A DNA stretch of 64,000 nucleotides, from NCBI GenBank assembly GCA_948567375.1, contig OX419759.1, positions 61,977,493 to 62,041,492 of the forward strand, written 5' to 3'. Below, one piece after another: positions 44,490-55,908 of this stretch; within the stretch, counting starts at the first letter, position 1, and each line of letters begins with the position of its first letter. The notes below the pieces were generated by a model that did not search any database, was not told where the DNA came from, and saw only the letters and a list, made by a program, of their open reading frames with translations. This stretch comes from Lunularia cruciata (Eukaryota; Streptophyta; Marchantiopsida; Lunulariales; Lunulariaceae). Both the position numbers and the translations under genes were made by a program.

Positions 44490-46389
44490 TGTGGTACCCA
44501 CATTTTTTATTTGGGACGAGTTTTGAAGAAGAAATGTCTTGTTGAAACCAAATTGAAACCAAATGGAGAAGAATGAGTGTAAACTTGTGTTTTGATCAAG
44601 CCTGAGGAAGTCGACTTTGTGTTAGAGGAAGAAGGACTCGGACTGGATCAAACCTGAAGAAGCTTACTTCGTGTTAGAGGAGGGAAAAACTCGGATCAGA
44701 TGCTAAAAGAGGGTTTCTTCGCATCGGAATGAAGGTTATAGGTCAAGAATATTGTGGGGGCCATATCTCAGTGACGACAAGTCCAAATTAAACGTGCTAT
44801 ATCTCTTTAGAAGCGTCTTGTTCAGTGCTTTTCATTGCCACAAAAATTGCAAAGTTTTAAGGTATGTAGAAGAAGTTACAAGCATTTTAAGTTTTGGGAA
44901 TAGATGTGAAGAGTAGTTTGGTGTCTTCGGGTCAATGTGACTTCGGACTTCGGACTTTGGGTTTACATGACTTTGGGTCTAAAGACTTTGCCTCAAGACT
45001 AAGATGACCGACTAAATCCAAGGAAGTCAGACCTTAGAGTGCAGTGAAGATGACTTCGGGAATCTTGTGGGAAGCATCAGAGGAAGTGAGAGTAGTGAAA
45101 GAAGATAGTTAGGATACCCATTACTTCAATTTCAGTTCTGATTGAAGATGAAACATGAATTGAAGGAGAAGTAGTAGTTGTGAATAAACCGAAGTGCAAG
45201 ATTAGACTGTAAGTGTCTTCAGGTCAGTTACATGAGTGATTAGGGGAAAGTGGGTTACAAATTGAAGGTGTAGATAGTGTACCTATGCTTTCAATTACAA
45301 TTCTTGATGATTACACAATAGAATTAGCAAAGGAATTGATAATAGTTAGACCCGAAGTAAGAGAGATAAGAGTGCAAGTGTCTTTGGATTTGACATTTGA
45401 CACCTTAGAGAAGAGTGGGTCAAGAGATAGAGATTTAGAAGGCTTAATTATGATAGGAATTACAGATCAAGAAGGAGAAATGTTAGAATTAGTGGAGGAA
45501 TTGGGAGTTGTGAAACCTGAGGACAAAATATTAGGAAGTAAAGTTACTTCGGGTTTGGGTTTGAATAAAGAAGAAGTAGACATCGGATCGGAGTAGAAAC
45601 CAATTTGAGATTTGAATAGACAGATATGAAGGGTTGCATTGTCATTTCAAATCTGCAAGTTTGTAGAGTCATTAGGAAGAGGTGTATTAGGAAGATAACT
45701 ATCAATTGCTTCACTATTTAAGAGTGGCATTTGCAATCAAATGTTGTTCAGTGCTCATTATTTCTAAGAATAGATAAAGCGAAGTGCTGTGAAGCAATGC
45801 TCGTCACTTGAGCTTGATTTCAAGTATCAACTTTGTAATTGTGTTTGTGAGTGTTTGGAGAAATTTGAAGTGCAAGTCAGTGTGCTTGTTGGATGTTAGA
45901 TTCCGCTGCCTTGATCTTCATTCTATGTGTTTGATCCTGAGTGAAGTGCAATCTGAGCAATGCTTTGACAGATCTGAGAGGAACTGTAGTGTTGGTAGTA
46001 TTCTACATTTGTGGTGCAGTGCAAGGTTGATGTGAAGCAATTTCAATCAAGGAAGTTGTGCCTTCAGTGGAGGGGTGGAACACAATTCTGAGGCAAAGTC
46101 GTTTTGCAGTGAAGTGCCATTTTTGGAAGAGCCTGAATCATCACAATCAAGATTGTTTGGAAAGAATTGATGGAGTTGTGATTAAGAAGTGTGAATTTGT
46201 GACAAGATTGCGAATTAGTGCTTATTACTCTCTTCTAGGTGTGGTTTCTACCTGAGAGATTAAAGATGCAACCAAGAAGAACTAAATTGTTACTTTGCTT
46301 TGTATTTGGACATTTTTGACTCGTATCTCTGCGGGAACAAACTTTACTTACCCGATTACTGCAAAAGTGATATTTGCCGGGTTGTCACA
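44490..46389 (+). mobile_element. Solo RLG-B LTR, short form (1.9 kb)
   Basis: TGTGGTACCCACATTTTTT to GGGTTGTCACA, flanked by a perfect 5-bp target duplication AGAGA (44485-44489 and 46390-46394). It shares both ends with the 3.8-kb B1 LTR but lacks the N-terminal and central part of the LTR ORF. The ORF tail survives as 45285-45596, ending KEEVDIG. A TATTTAAG box is near 45716. A roughly 55-bp direct repeat lies at about 44597-44700. Confidence 0.92.
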
Positions 46390-46897
46390 AGAGAGTGGTG
46401 ACATCTAGATTTGGTAGGGAGACCTCATCCATAGTAGAGTGCACTATGCCATGTTGGTTTTCAAGGACATATGGACATCTTAGATCTTATGGAACAAGTG
46501 GAAGGCCTACTATAGCTAGATCCTTACCTTCATTTTTGGGCAACGACAACCAGTGAGTGGTGGTGTTGCTTGTTGGACTTGTGGTGGACCTCACCACAAG
46601 AGAGAGTGCACTCAAGGTAGCGGACCTGATACCTCAGGTGCATCTCTGCCAACACAAAGATAATGTGAGCATTGCCACAGATTTGGTCACACCTGTGCCT
46701 GATGCTTTGACCTACACTTAGAGTTACGGAGTGGTAGGGCTGCTATGGCAGGTGGTAGAGGAGCTCTAGGTCATGGAGGATGAGGAGGATGAGGTGGTAG
46801 AGGTGGTGGTAGAGGATCCACACCTAGTAAAGGTGCAATACCTACCCTTACTTTTGATACAACCATGGCTACTCAGATTGAGTGATTGGAGCAAAGA
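46390..46897 (+). pseudogene. RLG-C gag fragment 2, copy C2 (zinc knuckles)
   Basis: Carries CWTCGGPHHKREC (46571-46609) and CEHCHRFGHTCA followed by a stop and C (46664-46705). In C1 the stop codon position is CGA, so TGA here is a single C-to-T change in a CpG. A Gly/Arg-rich linker follows. Confidence 0.82.
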
Positions 46898-48788
46898 TGT
46901 GACAACCCGGCAAATATTACTTTTGCGGTAATCGGGTAAGTAAAGTTCGTTCTCGTAGAGATACGAGTCAGAATTGGTCAAATATGAAGCAAAGTAACAA
47001 TTTAGTTCTTCTTGGTTGCGTCTTTAATCTCTTAGGTAGAAACCACACCCAGAAGAGAGTAACAAGCACTGACTCGCAGTCTTGTCACAAATTAACACTT
47101 CTTAATCACAACTCCATCAAATCTTTCCAAACAATCTTGATTGTGATGATTCAGGCTCTACCGGAAACGGCACTTCACTACAAAACAACTTTGCCTCAGA
47201 ATTGTGTTCCACCCCTCTACTGAAGGCACAACTTCCTCGATTGAAATTGCTTCACATCAACCTCGCACTACACTCACAAATGCAGAATACTACCAACATT
47301 ACAATTCCTCTCAAATCTGTCAAGGCATTGCTTTGATTGCACTTCACTCAGGATCAAACACACAGAATGAAGATCAAGGCTGTGGAATCCAACATGCAAC
47401 AAACACACTGACTTGCACTTTGAATTTCTCCACACACTCACAAATACAAACACAAAGCTGATACTCGGAATCAAGCTCAAGCGACGAGCACTACTTCATA
47501 GCACTTTGCTTTATCTATTCTCAGAAATAATGAGCACTGAACAACATGATACTACAAATGCCACTCTTAAGTAGTGAAGCAATTGACAGTTCTAACAACT
47601 ATACCGTTTAACAACAACTCTTCTAACCTACAGATCCAAAATGACAATGCACCTCTTCATATCTGCTCCCTCAAATCTCAAAACTATTACTACTCCAATC
47701 CGATGTCTACTTCTTCTTCGGCTTTCAAACCCAAACCCGAAGTAAATTTACTTCCTACTACCCTGTATTCGGGTTTCACAACTCCCAATTCCTCCACTAA
47801 TTCTAACATTTCTCCTTCCTGATATGCAATTCCTATTATAATTAAGCCTTCTAAATCTCTATCTCCCGACCCACTCTTCTCTAAAGTGTCAAATGTCAAA
47901 TCCGAAGACACCTGCACTCTTGTCTCTCTTACTTTGGGTTTAACTACTATCAATTCCTTTACTAATTCTACTGTGTCATCATTAAGAATTGTAATTGAAA
48001 GCGTATGTACACTATCTACACCTTCAGTTTGTAACCCACTTTCCCCTAATCACTCATGTAACTGACCCAAAGACACTTACTGTCTGATCCTATACATTGG
48101 GTTTATTCACTATTGTTATTTCTCTTCTAATTCTCTTCTATCTTCAATCAGAACTAAAATTGAAGTCATGTGTATTCTAACTATCTTCTTTCACTACTCT
48201 AACTTCCTTTGATCTCTCTGGCAAAATTCCCAAAGTCACCTTCACTGCACTCCAAGGTCCGACTTCCTTGGGTTGAATCATATTTGTCTTGAGGCAAAGT
48301 CTTTAGAACCGAAGTCATGTAAACCCGAAGTACGAAGTCACATTGATCTGAAGTACGAAGTCACTCAAAGTACATCTACTCTAGACACTTCAAATGCCTG
48401 TAACTTCTTCTACAGACCTCCAAACTTTGCGATTTTGGTGGCAATGAAAAGCCCTGAATGAGACGCTTTTAACGAAATATAGCACCTTTGATTTGGACTT
48501 GTCGTCACTGAGATATGGCCCCTGCAGTATTCCTGACTTGTAACCTTCATTCCGATGCAAAAAAACCCTCCTTCGGCGTCTGATTCTAGTTTTTCCTCCT
48601 CTGACACGAGGTAAGCTTCTTCGGGTCTGATCCAATCCAAGTCTGCTTCCTCTTACATGAAGTTGACTTCCTCGGGTCTGATGAAAACACAAGTTTGCAC
48701 TCATTTCTTCTCCATTTGGTTTCAATTTGGTTTCAGTAAGGCACTTCTTCTTCAAAACTCGTCTAAAATGAAAAATGTGAGTACCACA
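46898..48788 (-). mobile_element. Solo RLG-B LTR, short form (1.9 kb), minus strand
   Basis: Perfect target duplication AAAGA (46893-46897 and 48789-48793). Same structure as 44490-46389 in the opposite orientation. The ORF tail is at 47690-47953 and ends EEVDIGLE. A 121-codon ORF near the LTR start (48390-48755) is rich in Arg and falls on the internal direct repeats, so I do not count it as a gene. Confidence 0.93.
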
Positions 48789-49391
48789 AAAGATTAGCTA
48801 GCATGGCCATTGCTCAGAGGAGATTAGATTTTGATGTTGAGGCTTCCACCTCATATGCGGGTGATAGAGACATCTTAGACTTCATGTGCAGAGCAGCATA
48901 GGTGGATGCATCTGACGTAGTGACTAGGAATGCAATACATGCTTTAGAGCCTAGAGGAGCATTTGGGGAGTAAGACTCACAAAGAGGAGAGGTTGGGAGA
49001 CAAGTCAGACTTCCTCAATCTTTCACGCTCTTTGAGGCCCTATAGATGTCATCCATGGCTCCTAGACGTCGTAGTGTAGGTGTGGTAGGTAGTGATAGGG
49101 TGCATGATGGACTACCTATTAGTCAACACCTGCTACTATACAGATTGAGTCTAGCATGATGTTGAGAGCAGCTCAGCTGATTATGCACTTTCAGTTATTC
49201 TTAGCTAATGACATGTGTACATTGGAAGTTGACCCAATCCTAGTGTTTTGGTTGGCTGCCATGCTTTGTGATAGTAGGGATGATGTGGTTCCTACTATTA
49301 GATCAAAGGTGGTTGATAATGGAGTTGACTTGGTTGAGAAGCATGGAATCCGCTCAATGACCAATGGTTTATAGCAAGTAGCAGCGGCTAG
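48789..49391 (+). pseudogene. RLG-C gag fragment 3, copy C2
   Basis: Starts in LASMAIAQRR-like sequence that continues fragment 2, then runs through 49156-49374 (AAQLIMHFQLFLANDMCTLE, LVEKHGIRSMTNGL), which matches 4613-4831 of C1 on the other strand. Some stops are present. Confidence 0.75.
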
Positions 49392-50635
49392 TGTGACAAC
49401 CCGACAAATATCACTTTTGTGGTAATCAAGTAAGTAAAGTTCATTCCCACGAAGATACACAATTCAGAATTGGTCAAATACAAAGCAAACAATAACAATC
49501 TAAATTCTTCTTGGCTGTGTCTTTAATCTCTAAGGTAAAAACCACACCCAAAAGAGAATAACAAGCACTGCCCCATAGTCTTGTTGCACAAAAATGTCAC
49601 ACTTAATCACAACTCCATCAAATCTTTCCAAACATTCTTGATTGTGATGATTCAATCTCTCCTAAAAATAGCACTTCATTGCAGAATGACTTCGCCTCAG
49701 AATTTTGTTCCGTTCCTTCATTCTGGTTCTCTTTCTCTTGTGGGCTTTCCTCATCCTTCTTCTCTTCTTTGCCCAACATTAGCTTTCTTAGTTAGAGTCA
49801 TCTGATTGGAATTGATCTCTCGATCTCCAAACTTTCTCCTTCTATTTCCTTCCTTCTCGGGTCCCTCTAGACACTTCTCTCTATTATCTTGGTCATGAAA
49901 CCTAGAAAACTAAGTTTTTAGTTCCATGCCAAAAACGTGATCCAAAGCCTACTCAAGACTTTGATCCTAGCAATCACATCTAACCTCCGAATTGCATGAT
50001 TTCTCATTGCAAATTCTGAGTTCTTCTTTCCACCTCCCATCTTACTCTCCTCCACTCTGGTTTTGTGAAAACTCTTCCTCCCAATTCTTGGAATGACAAT
50101 CATGACTTCCTCTCAATGCACAAAGGTGTCTCTCACTACAATCCCTTTTCCACGATCTCCCTCACGATGACTTCAGAATGGCAATGGGAAGTTACTTGTC
50201 ATTATTCTTCACTTTGTCTCAATCCCGTATCTTATAGTGGCATATTTTCTCAATCTCTCTTCACTTCAAGCTTCTATCAAGAAATCACACCTTCTGCATG
50301 TTCTTCTTCTATCAATGTTGATTTCTCTTGCTCATAGGCCCGCCATTTCTTTGTGTGTGGTACCTTCTTGAATTTCCAACCCCAAAGGAAAGTTTTTACA
50401 CTGTCCTTGCCTTGGGTTGAGCACCACACGATGAAGTTTCATTACGTTGGGTTGAATGCTGACAAGACCAACCCAAATATTTCATTTTTGACCCGAAGTC
50501 ACTTTATTTTGGGTTACAACCTGAAGACACCATTCTTCACCTTCTAATGCCATACAAGTTAAATATGACTTTGTCTATACACTTCTTCTTAAAACTAAGA
50601 TGAAACTTAACAAAATAAAAAATGTGGGTACTACA
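49392..50635 (-). mobile_element. Solo RLG-B LTR, internally deleted (1.24 kb)
   Basis: Both ends match the other RLG-B LTRs (TGTGACAACCCGAC to GGGTACTACA). The flanking 5-mers are GCTAG and ACTAG, a target duplication with one transition. The middle is shorter and partly different from the 1.9-kb form. Confidence 0.85.
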
Positions 50636-51005
50636 ACTAGATTGGATGAGTTACCAACTAGACCCGCCTTTGAGCAAGCATGATTTATACCTGGGGTTGT
50701 CCTATTGGATAACCAAAGGGGGATTTTTTGTTTGGTGGGACCTTAAGGGAAGGTCTATACACCATAGAGGGTCTAACTTGACTTTGGTGTGCAACCCCTT
50801 ATATTGAGGACGGTTGTAGTTGTCGATCTAGAGTTACAAAAGATTGATGTGGAGAGGTGTCTATTTTAGATCCAAACATCTCCAAATGGTGGTTGTACAT
50901 AGTACATCACATGTGGAAAGCTTGTTGGCTAGATTTAGAACAAGCTAGATTCAATTTGGTCATCTAATTGATAGCTCTATGGTGAGAGCTCAGTCCATTG
51001 TGACC
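50636..51005 (+). pseudogene. RLG-C protease-region fragment, copy C2
   Basis: Continues fragment 3 across the solo LTR (the join is confirmed by C1 sequence at 4575-4620). 50810-51000 aligns with 33950-34110 of copy C3. It ends at the A3 5' LTR. No intact ORF. Confidence 0.7.
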
Positions 51006-51696
51006 TGTAACACACATTTGTGCATGTGTGTGGTATTATGATATTAAGCTTGGTATGACAAGTACTTAAGAGATATTATTTATATCAAGATAAAGTATGG
51101 TTCTATATTAGTCATGGTTAGCTAAAGTTAGTCATTGCTAAGATAGAGGGGAACTTACTTTAGAGGAAGTAGAAAAGATGAGCACCACTATTTTGGATTT
51201 TAGGTGTTGACTTGGTATTATTCCTAGGTGTTTTGCTTTGAGGAAAGAGTTGAGAACTCTTGGGCCCGCAAGCCCTTTTGTTTTGGATTTTTCTTTAGTC
51301 CAAGGATAGCCCATGTGAAGCAATCCTTGACTTAGTGGTTGGGTCAAGATAAGACCACATGCTTAGGGGAATATGCCCATGTGAATGGATATTCCTTTCT
51401 ACATTTTGACTTTACTTGACTTTAAGTCTTGTAACTTGAGTTACTACGGTAATTAGTAACTTTGGTACGTAAGTATTTCACAAGTATATAAACAAGGGGT
51501 GAGGAGGTACTCATCATCCTTTGATTTGCAACTATCTCTCTCTCATTGAGTTCTCTAGTGAGCAATGTCTTGAGTCTTGGAGTGTTAGCCTTGGAAGAGT
51601 ATGATGGAGTTGGGGTTCCTTGCCTTCTTAGTCCATGGTGCGCTACCATAATAGCCATCAAAGGTTCATCCTAAGTGAGAGACAGACCGGCTCACA
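51006..51696 (+). mobile_element. 5' LTR of A3
   Basis: TGTAACACACATTTG to ACCGGCTCACA, 691 bp. TATA box at 51485-51492 with four TTGACT motifs upstream. The primer-binding region TGGTTCCATTGTCGGGAC is at 51701-51718. Confidence 0.93.
51207..51492 (+). promoter_or_regulatory. RLG-A promoter: TATA box with W-box cluster
   Basis: TATATAAA is at 51485-51492. TTGACT motifs (W-box core TTGAC plus T) are at 51207, 51327, 51406 and 51416 on the coding strand. W-boxes are the known binding sites of WRKY factors. Most other RLG-A LTRs in the window keep three or four of them. Stress control is inferred. Confidence 0.5.
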
Positions 51697-51737
51697 TTTT
51701 TGGTTCCATTGTCGGGACCTCTCTAGAAGGCAAGATA

Positions 51738-53027
51738 ATGTTCCGCGTTCAATTCTACATTAAGCAGAAGGAGGCTATGAGAGCTCACTTGGAGAGAACA
51801 TTAGGAGAGGAGAGGGTTGAACTTATGTTAGAGAACCAAGATCCATTTGTATACCCTGTAGTGCAGTATGATGTCTTTGAGGTGATTTTGTACATCTTGT
51901 ACACATGAGAGGAATTAGAGAGATTGTGTGAGGTGGATTGCAGATTTTGGGGATTAAAGTGATTTTGGGCAAAATCTCAAGTTTAAGATCTGGACTTGAA
52001 AATTGTACACATGATAGCTTGGGTTATCTTTCAGTTAGCACACTTGAAATTATTGTGAGAGCTACTATGCGCACTGGGTTAGAATTTTTGAAAGTTGATA
52101 GGGTGAAGTGCTCCCGCAACTGCACGCTCTTTGGAAAATTATATAGAGTCTGCCATTTCTTCAATTTTCAGTAAATTGACCTGAAAATTTTCAAGAGAAT
52201 TCAGTGCATTATATTCTACCTGTTGCCACAAAAATTAGAGAAAGATCATTTTTGCGCAGGGAGTAATGAGTTTTTGAAGTGAGGGGGTGGTTTTCAGACC
52301 AAATCTGAAATATGTGTGCTGAAAAAAAAAATGTCTAGGCCAAATGCCTCAATGAAAAGATCTGAAATTCTACGGGGAGGGACGCCTTGGAGTTGTTATC
52401 AAATGTGCAAAGTTATAAAGGACTATGAGACACTGGTTGGGAGATTTGAGTGACATTGTGAGGAAGGGTCAATTCTGCAGAGTGGAGATTTCATGCATGA
52501 GGAGTTTGAGATCAACAAAAAGCATGTTTGAGTGTTTAGATTCATCTTGGGAACATGGAGGGTCATCAAGAGTGGAAATTGAGATTGTGCAGGGTTACCC
52601 AAGGGTTTGAGGTGATTTTAGGGGTGGATTTGAGGAAAAGAGAGTTTACAATAGAATTTGAAGAGAGTGTTGAGAGGATCCAAAAACCTACAACCTTGGA
52701 GGAAAGAGTGAGTCTAAGTTCTTTCTATATGGAGAGAAGGGACATAAGGCAAGTTCATGTCCATTGACCTTTGAGAGCAAAAGATTGAGGGAAAGGAAAG
52801 GCTTACTTGACTTGGGTTTGCATGTTGGACCTTCTTCACCAAGATTGGGAGGGAGAAGATCTAAGACCAAGGAGTTGTGTGAGGTTTGTGGAGTTGAAGG
52901 ACTTCCAAAAGGACATGAGTGTAGTGGAGTAAAAGCACTTTTGGAAACTTTGGTGAAGGATCTTGGAGAGAGTCTTAGTACAGCTACAGAAATAATACCA
53001 CCTTCATCAGCTAGTTCTCAAGATTAG
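51738..53027 (+). pseudogene. RLG-A leader ORF, copy A3
   Basis: ATG at 51738 (MFRVQFYIKQKEAMRAHLER), stop after VILYILYT near 51908, then further blocks in other frames (51938-52174, 52425-52610, 52555-52767, 52764-53027). The last has RLRERKGLLDLGLHVGPSSP and the Cys/His cluster CEVCGVEGLPKGHEC. The upstream zinc knuckle is lost to a frameshift. About 235 bp of A-rich sequence separate it from gag. Without frameshifts it would be about 430 codons. The family is unknown. Confidence 0.65.
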
Positions 53028-53263
53028 TGATGGAGATAATCTTTCAACTTATGGATAAACTATCCATGAGAGTTATTAATATGCACTCTAGGATTTGATG
53101 TTGCTATAGAAATCTTGGAGCAACTTGAACCTTTTGTGTTCTCTAGAGTGGATTATTCTCATATAATGTTAGTCATGTATATCCTCTATTAGTAATAGAG
53201 TGAAAGAAAAGAAAAGAGAAAAAAAAGAAAATTGAGAGAAAAGAAAGATAGTGAGGAGTTAAG

Positions 53264-54259
53264 ATGGGGAAACTTCTGGTTTTCTTTGGCAAGGATGGAG
53301 AAGATGTGGAGGCCTTTGTGATAGACTTCAAGAGAGCTTGCATAGGAAACAATGAGAGGAGGAAGAATGAGTGTGCCTCATTATTACCAGATTTCTTTGA
53401 GGATGCAACACTTACATGGTATGAGTCAGAATACCAAAAGAGAGAGAGGAGAGATGAGGAAGAGGATTCTTGGGAGACTTTGACTTCAGTACTCATTGAG
53501 AACTTTCTTCCTGATGAGAGTTATGAGAGATTGATGAGTGGGGTTACATTTCTCAAGCAAGGAGATGGAGAGAAAGTGAGAGTCTATGTGGAAAGAGTAG
53601 AAAAGTTAGAGTCCAGATTTCGCATAGTGTTGAGGAAGGGTGGAGATGATGTGGAGACTACAATAATTGGCATAGTGGCCATGCTCACCAATAATTTTGT
53701 GGGAGGGTTGAGACCACAAATGAGAAGCAAGGTGAGATATGAGAAACCTTTTTCCAAGGTGGAAGCTATCGAGATCACAATTCGTATGGAGGAGAGTTTG
53801 GAAGGGGATGAGAGTGATTTGGTGGTGAAGGAGGTTGTGCATCCTCCTCAAGGCTACAAGTTTGGTGGAACTTCTGATACTTTGGGGACAAGGGTTGCAC
53901 CTCAAGTAGTAGTTGCTCCAGTTCTTGCACCTCCACCAAAAGATTCACTCCAAACCATCATAGAACAACTTGCGGATCTCCATATCAATGTGGTGCAACT
54001 ATGGGAGAAGAGAGAGGTGGATCAGAATGTAGGGAGAGAGGGCCTAGGAGTTATGGAAACTATCTATATAGAGGAGGCCAACCAGCCAAGAGTTTCAATG
54101 ATAGAAATTGTTTTGGTTGTGGAGGAAGATGCCAGATTCAAAGGAATTGCCCAAATTCCACTTACCATGGAGGAAGGGGTTATGAGGGAGCCAATAGAGG
54201 GGAAGAGGGAGGTAGTGAAACCCAAGTGGCTCCTTATCCCAACAAAGGTAAGGGGATAG
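53264..54259 (+). pseudogene. Gag of A3, N-terminal frame
   Basis: Starts MGKLLVFFGKDGEDVEAF, with an A-rich, GA-rich leader before the ATG. The capsid region has LLPDFFEDATLTWYESEYQ, FLKQGDGEKVRVYVERVEKL and NNFVGGLRPQMRSKVRY. The original frame is lost near 54035, where an extra GA pair in a GA run shifts it. The rest of gag continues in the next frame (from 54001). The residues after about 258 of this ORF are therefore out of the gag frame. Confidence 0.9.
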
Positions 54260-55908
54260 CATCCATAGATGTGGTTGAGAGCAAGTATGAGAAGGGAGAG
54301 TGCTCAAACTCCAAGGGTCTTAATTTGGAGCTTTTGGCACAAGAGAAGAAGAGAGCTCGTTTTGCAGAGGATGTTCACTCTTCTCAAGGATTTACTTCAA
54401 GCAAGGATAATCCTATGTCTACTAGGAGCACTCGCACCTCAACACCATCAACAACAAGGACTCCAAGGAAGAAGTTGGGGATAGAGGATTTCTTGATTTC
54501 AAAGCAACAATGGAACTACAATGTGTTGGAGGATGTTGGTAGTCACAAGGCTAAAATCAAAGTGTGCCAATTGATTGCTTTGAATCCTACCTTGAGAAAG
54601 GAGCTTAGAGGTGGTTTGAGTTTTACAAGGAGCAAGAGGAAGAAGAAGGCAAAAGTTCCAATATCATTGGGGGTGTTAGATGCCAAGCCAGCACCATGGG
54701 AGGCTTGTGAATATGCCTCCAAGATTGATGTGAGAGTGAATGGTCACAACATCAAGGATGCATTGGTTGATGGAGGATCAGCAGTAAATGCCATGTCAGA
54801 AAGGTTGATGAAGAAGTTGGGTATGATACCCTCAAGAGCTTCAAAATTTGTGGTGAGCATGGCAAACAAGCAACAAGTTCGACTTGTAGGGGTGATGGAT
54901 AAAGTGATAGTTTCAGTTATGGGAGTTCAAAATCTTATGACTTTCCAAGTCTTGAAGGATTCAAGCTATGACTTACTTCTTGGGAGGCCATGGTTGAGAG
55001 CAACACGCACAACTGATCGATGGCACAAAGGGTACTTGAGGATTGGGTCATCAAACCATAGAGTCACAGTTCCAGTGACTAACACCACCAATACTTCACA
55101 TTCAGATACACTATCTTTTGATTATTGGGAATCAGATTCTGAAGAAGGAGCTTCAGGTGTGGACACAAGCATGGAAGAAGAGACTTCCACGGAGAAGGAT
55201 GAATCTGAATCTTATTCAGATGTGTATCCCTTGTGTGCTATGGATTTTGCCCCTAAGCCAGAGGTTTTGAAGGACCCAGACAAATCACCATTGACACTTG
55301 AGGAGGTAGAGAGAAGGTTAGCTACCCTCAAGTATGGCCCAAATGTTACCAAGGAGGAGAAGGTGAGATTTGAGGAGATTTTCTACAAGTTCATCTATGT
55401 GTTTGCTTTTAGTTACAAGGATTTGAAGGAAGTTACCTTGGAGGAGCACAAGATAGAGGTGGAGTCACATGCAAGACCAATCTGCCAAAAGCAACATCGC
55501 ATTAGCCTACCAATATCTTTGGTTGTGAAGGAGGAGATTGATAAACTCGAGGAGGCAGGATTTATCGTTGAGGTGGAGAATTCAGAATGGGTGTCTCCAA
55601 TTGTCATTGTGAAGAAAAAGAATGGCAAGCTTTGGGTAGGTGTGGATTACAAGAAGCTTAATGTTGTTACCAAGAAGGACTACTACCCATTGCCATTCAT
55701 TGATGAGATCTTGGAGGAGGTTGCAGGTCATGAGAGGTACAGTTTTGGAGATGGTTATAGTAGATACAACCAAATAAAGATTGCACCAGAGCATCAACAA
55801 CTCACCACATTCACCACACCTTGGGGGAACTTACGCTTTCAAGGTCATACCTTTTGGGCTTTGCAATGCTCCAGCCACATTCCAACGGTTCATGAACAAG
55901 GTATTTGA
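54001..55908 (+). pseudogene. Gag C-terminus, protease and RT N-terminus of A3
   Basis: A 635-codon open stretch continuing gag after the 2-bp shift. The zinc knuckle has C37, C40 and C50 but Gln at position 45 in place of His (A2 keeps His). Protease: DALVDGGSAVNAM (D256) to YDLLLGRPWLRATR (about 330). An acidic linker follows. RT: KPEVLKDPDKSPL, ENSEWVSPIVIVKKKNGK, VDYKKLNVVTKKDYYPLPF, FGDGYSRYNQIKIAPEHQQ. After FTTPWG an extra base near 55825 shifts the frame, so the last 30 or so residues are not RT. Confidence 0.9.

Noticed and set aside
47274-47480. Recurring 68-codon ORF (MSLIPSI start) in RLG-B LTR copies
   Set aside because: It lies in the R-U5 end of the LTR, recurs only because the LTR is repeated, and shows no domain.
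48390-48755. 121-codon Arg-rich ORF near the start of a solo RLG-B LTR
   Set aside because: It covers internal direct repeats and is not kept open in the other short LTRs (frames differ at 44490-46389 and 59180-59640).
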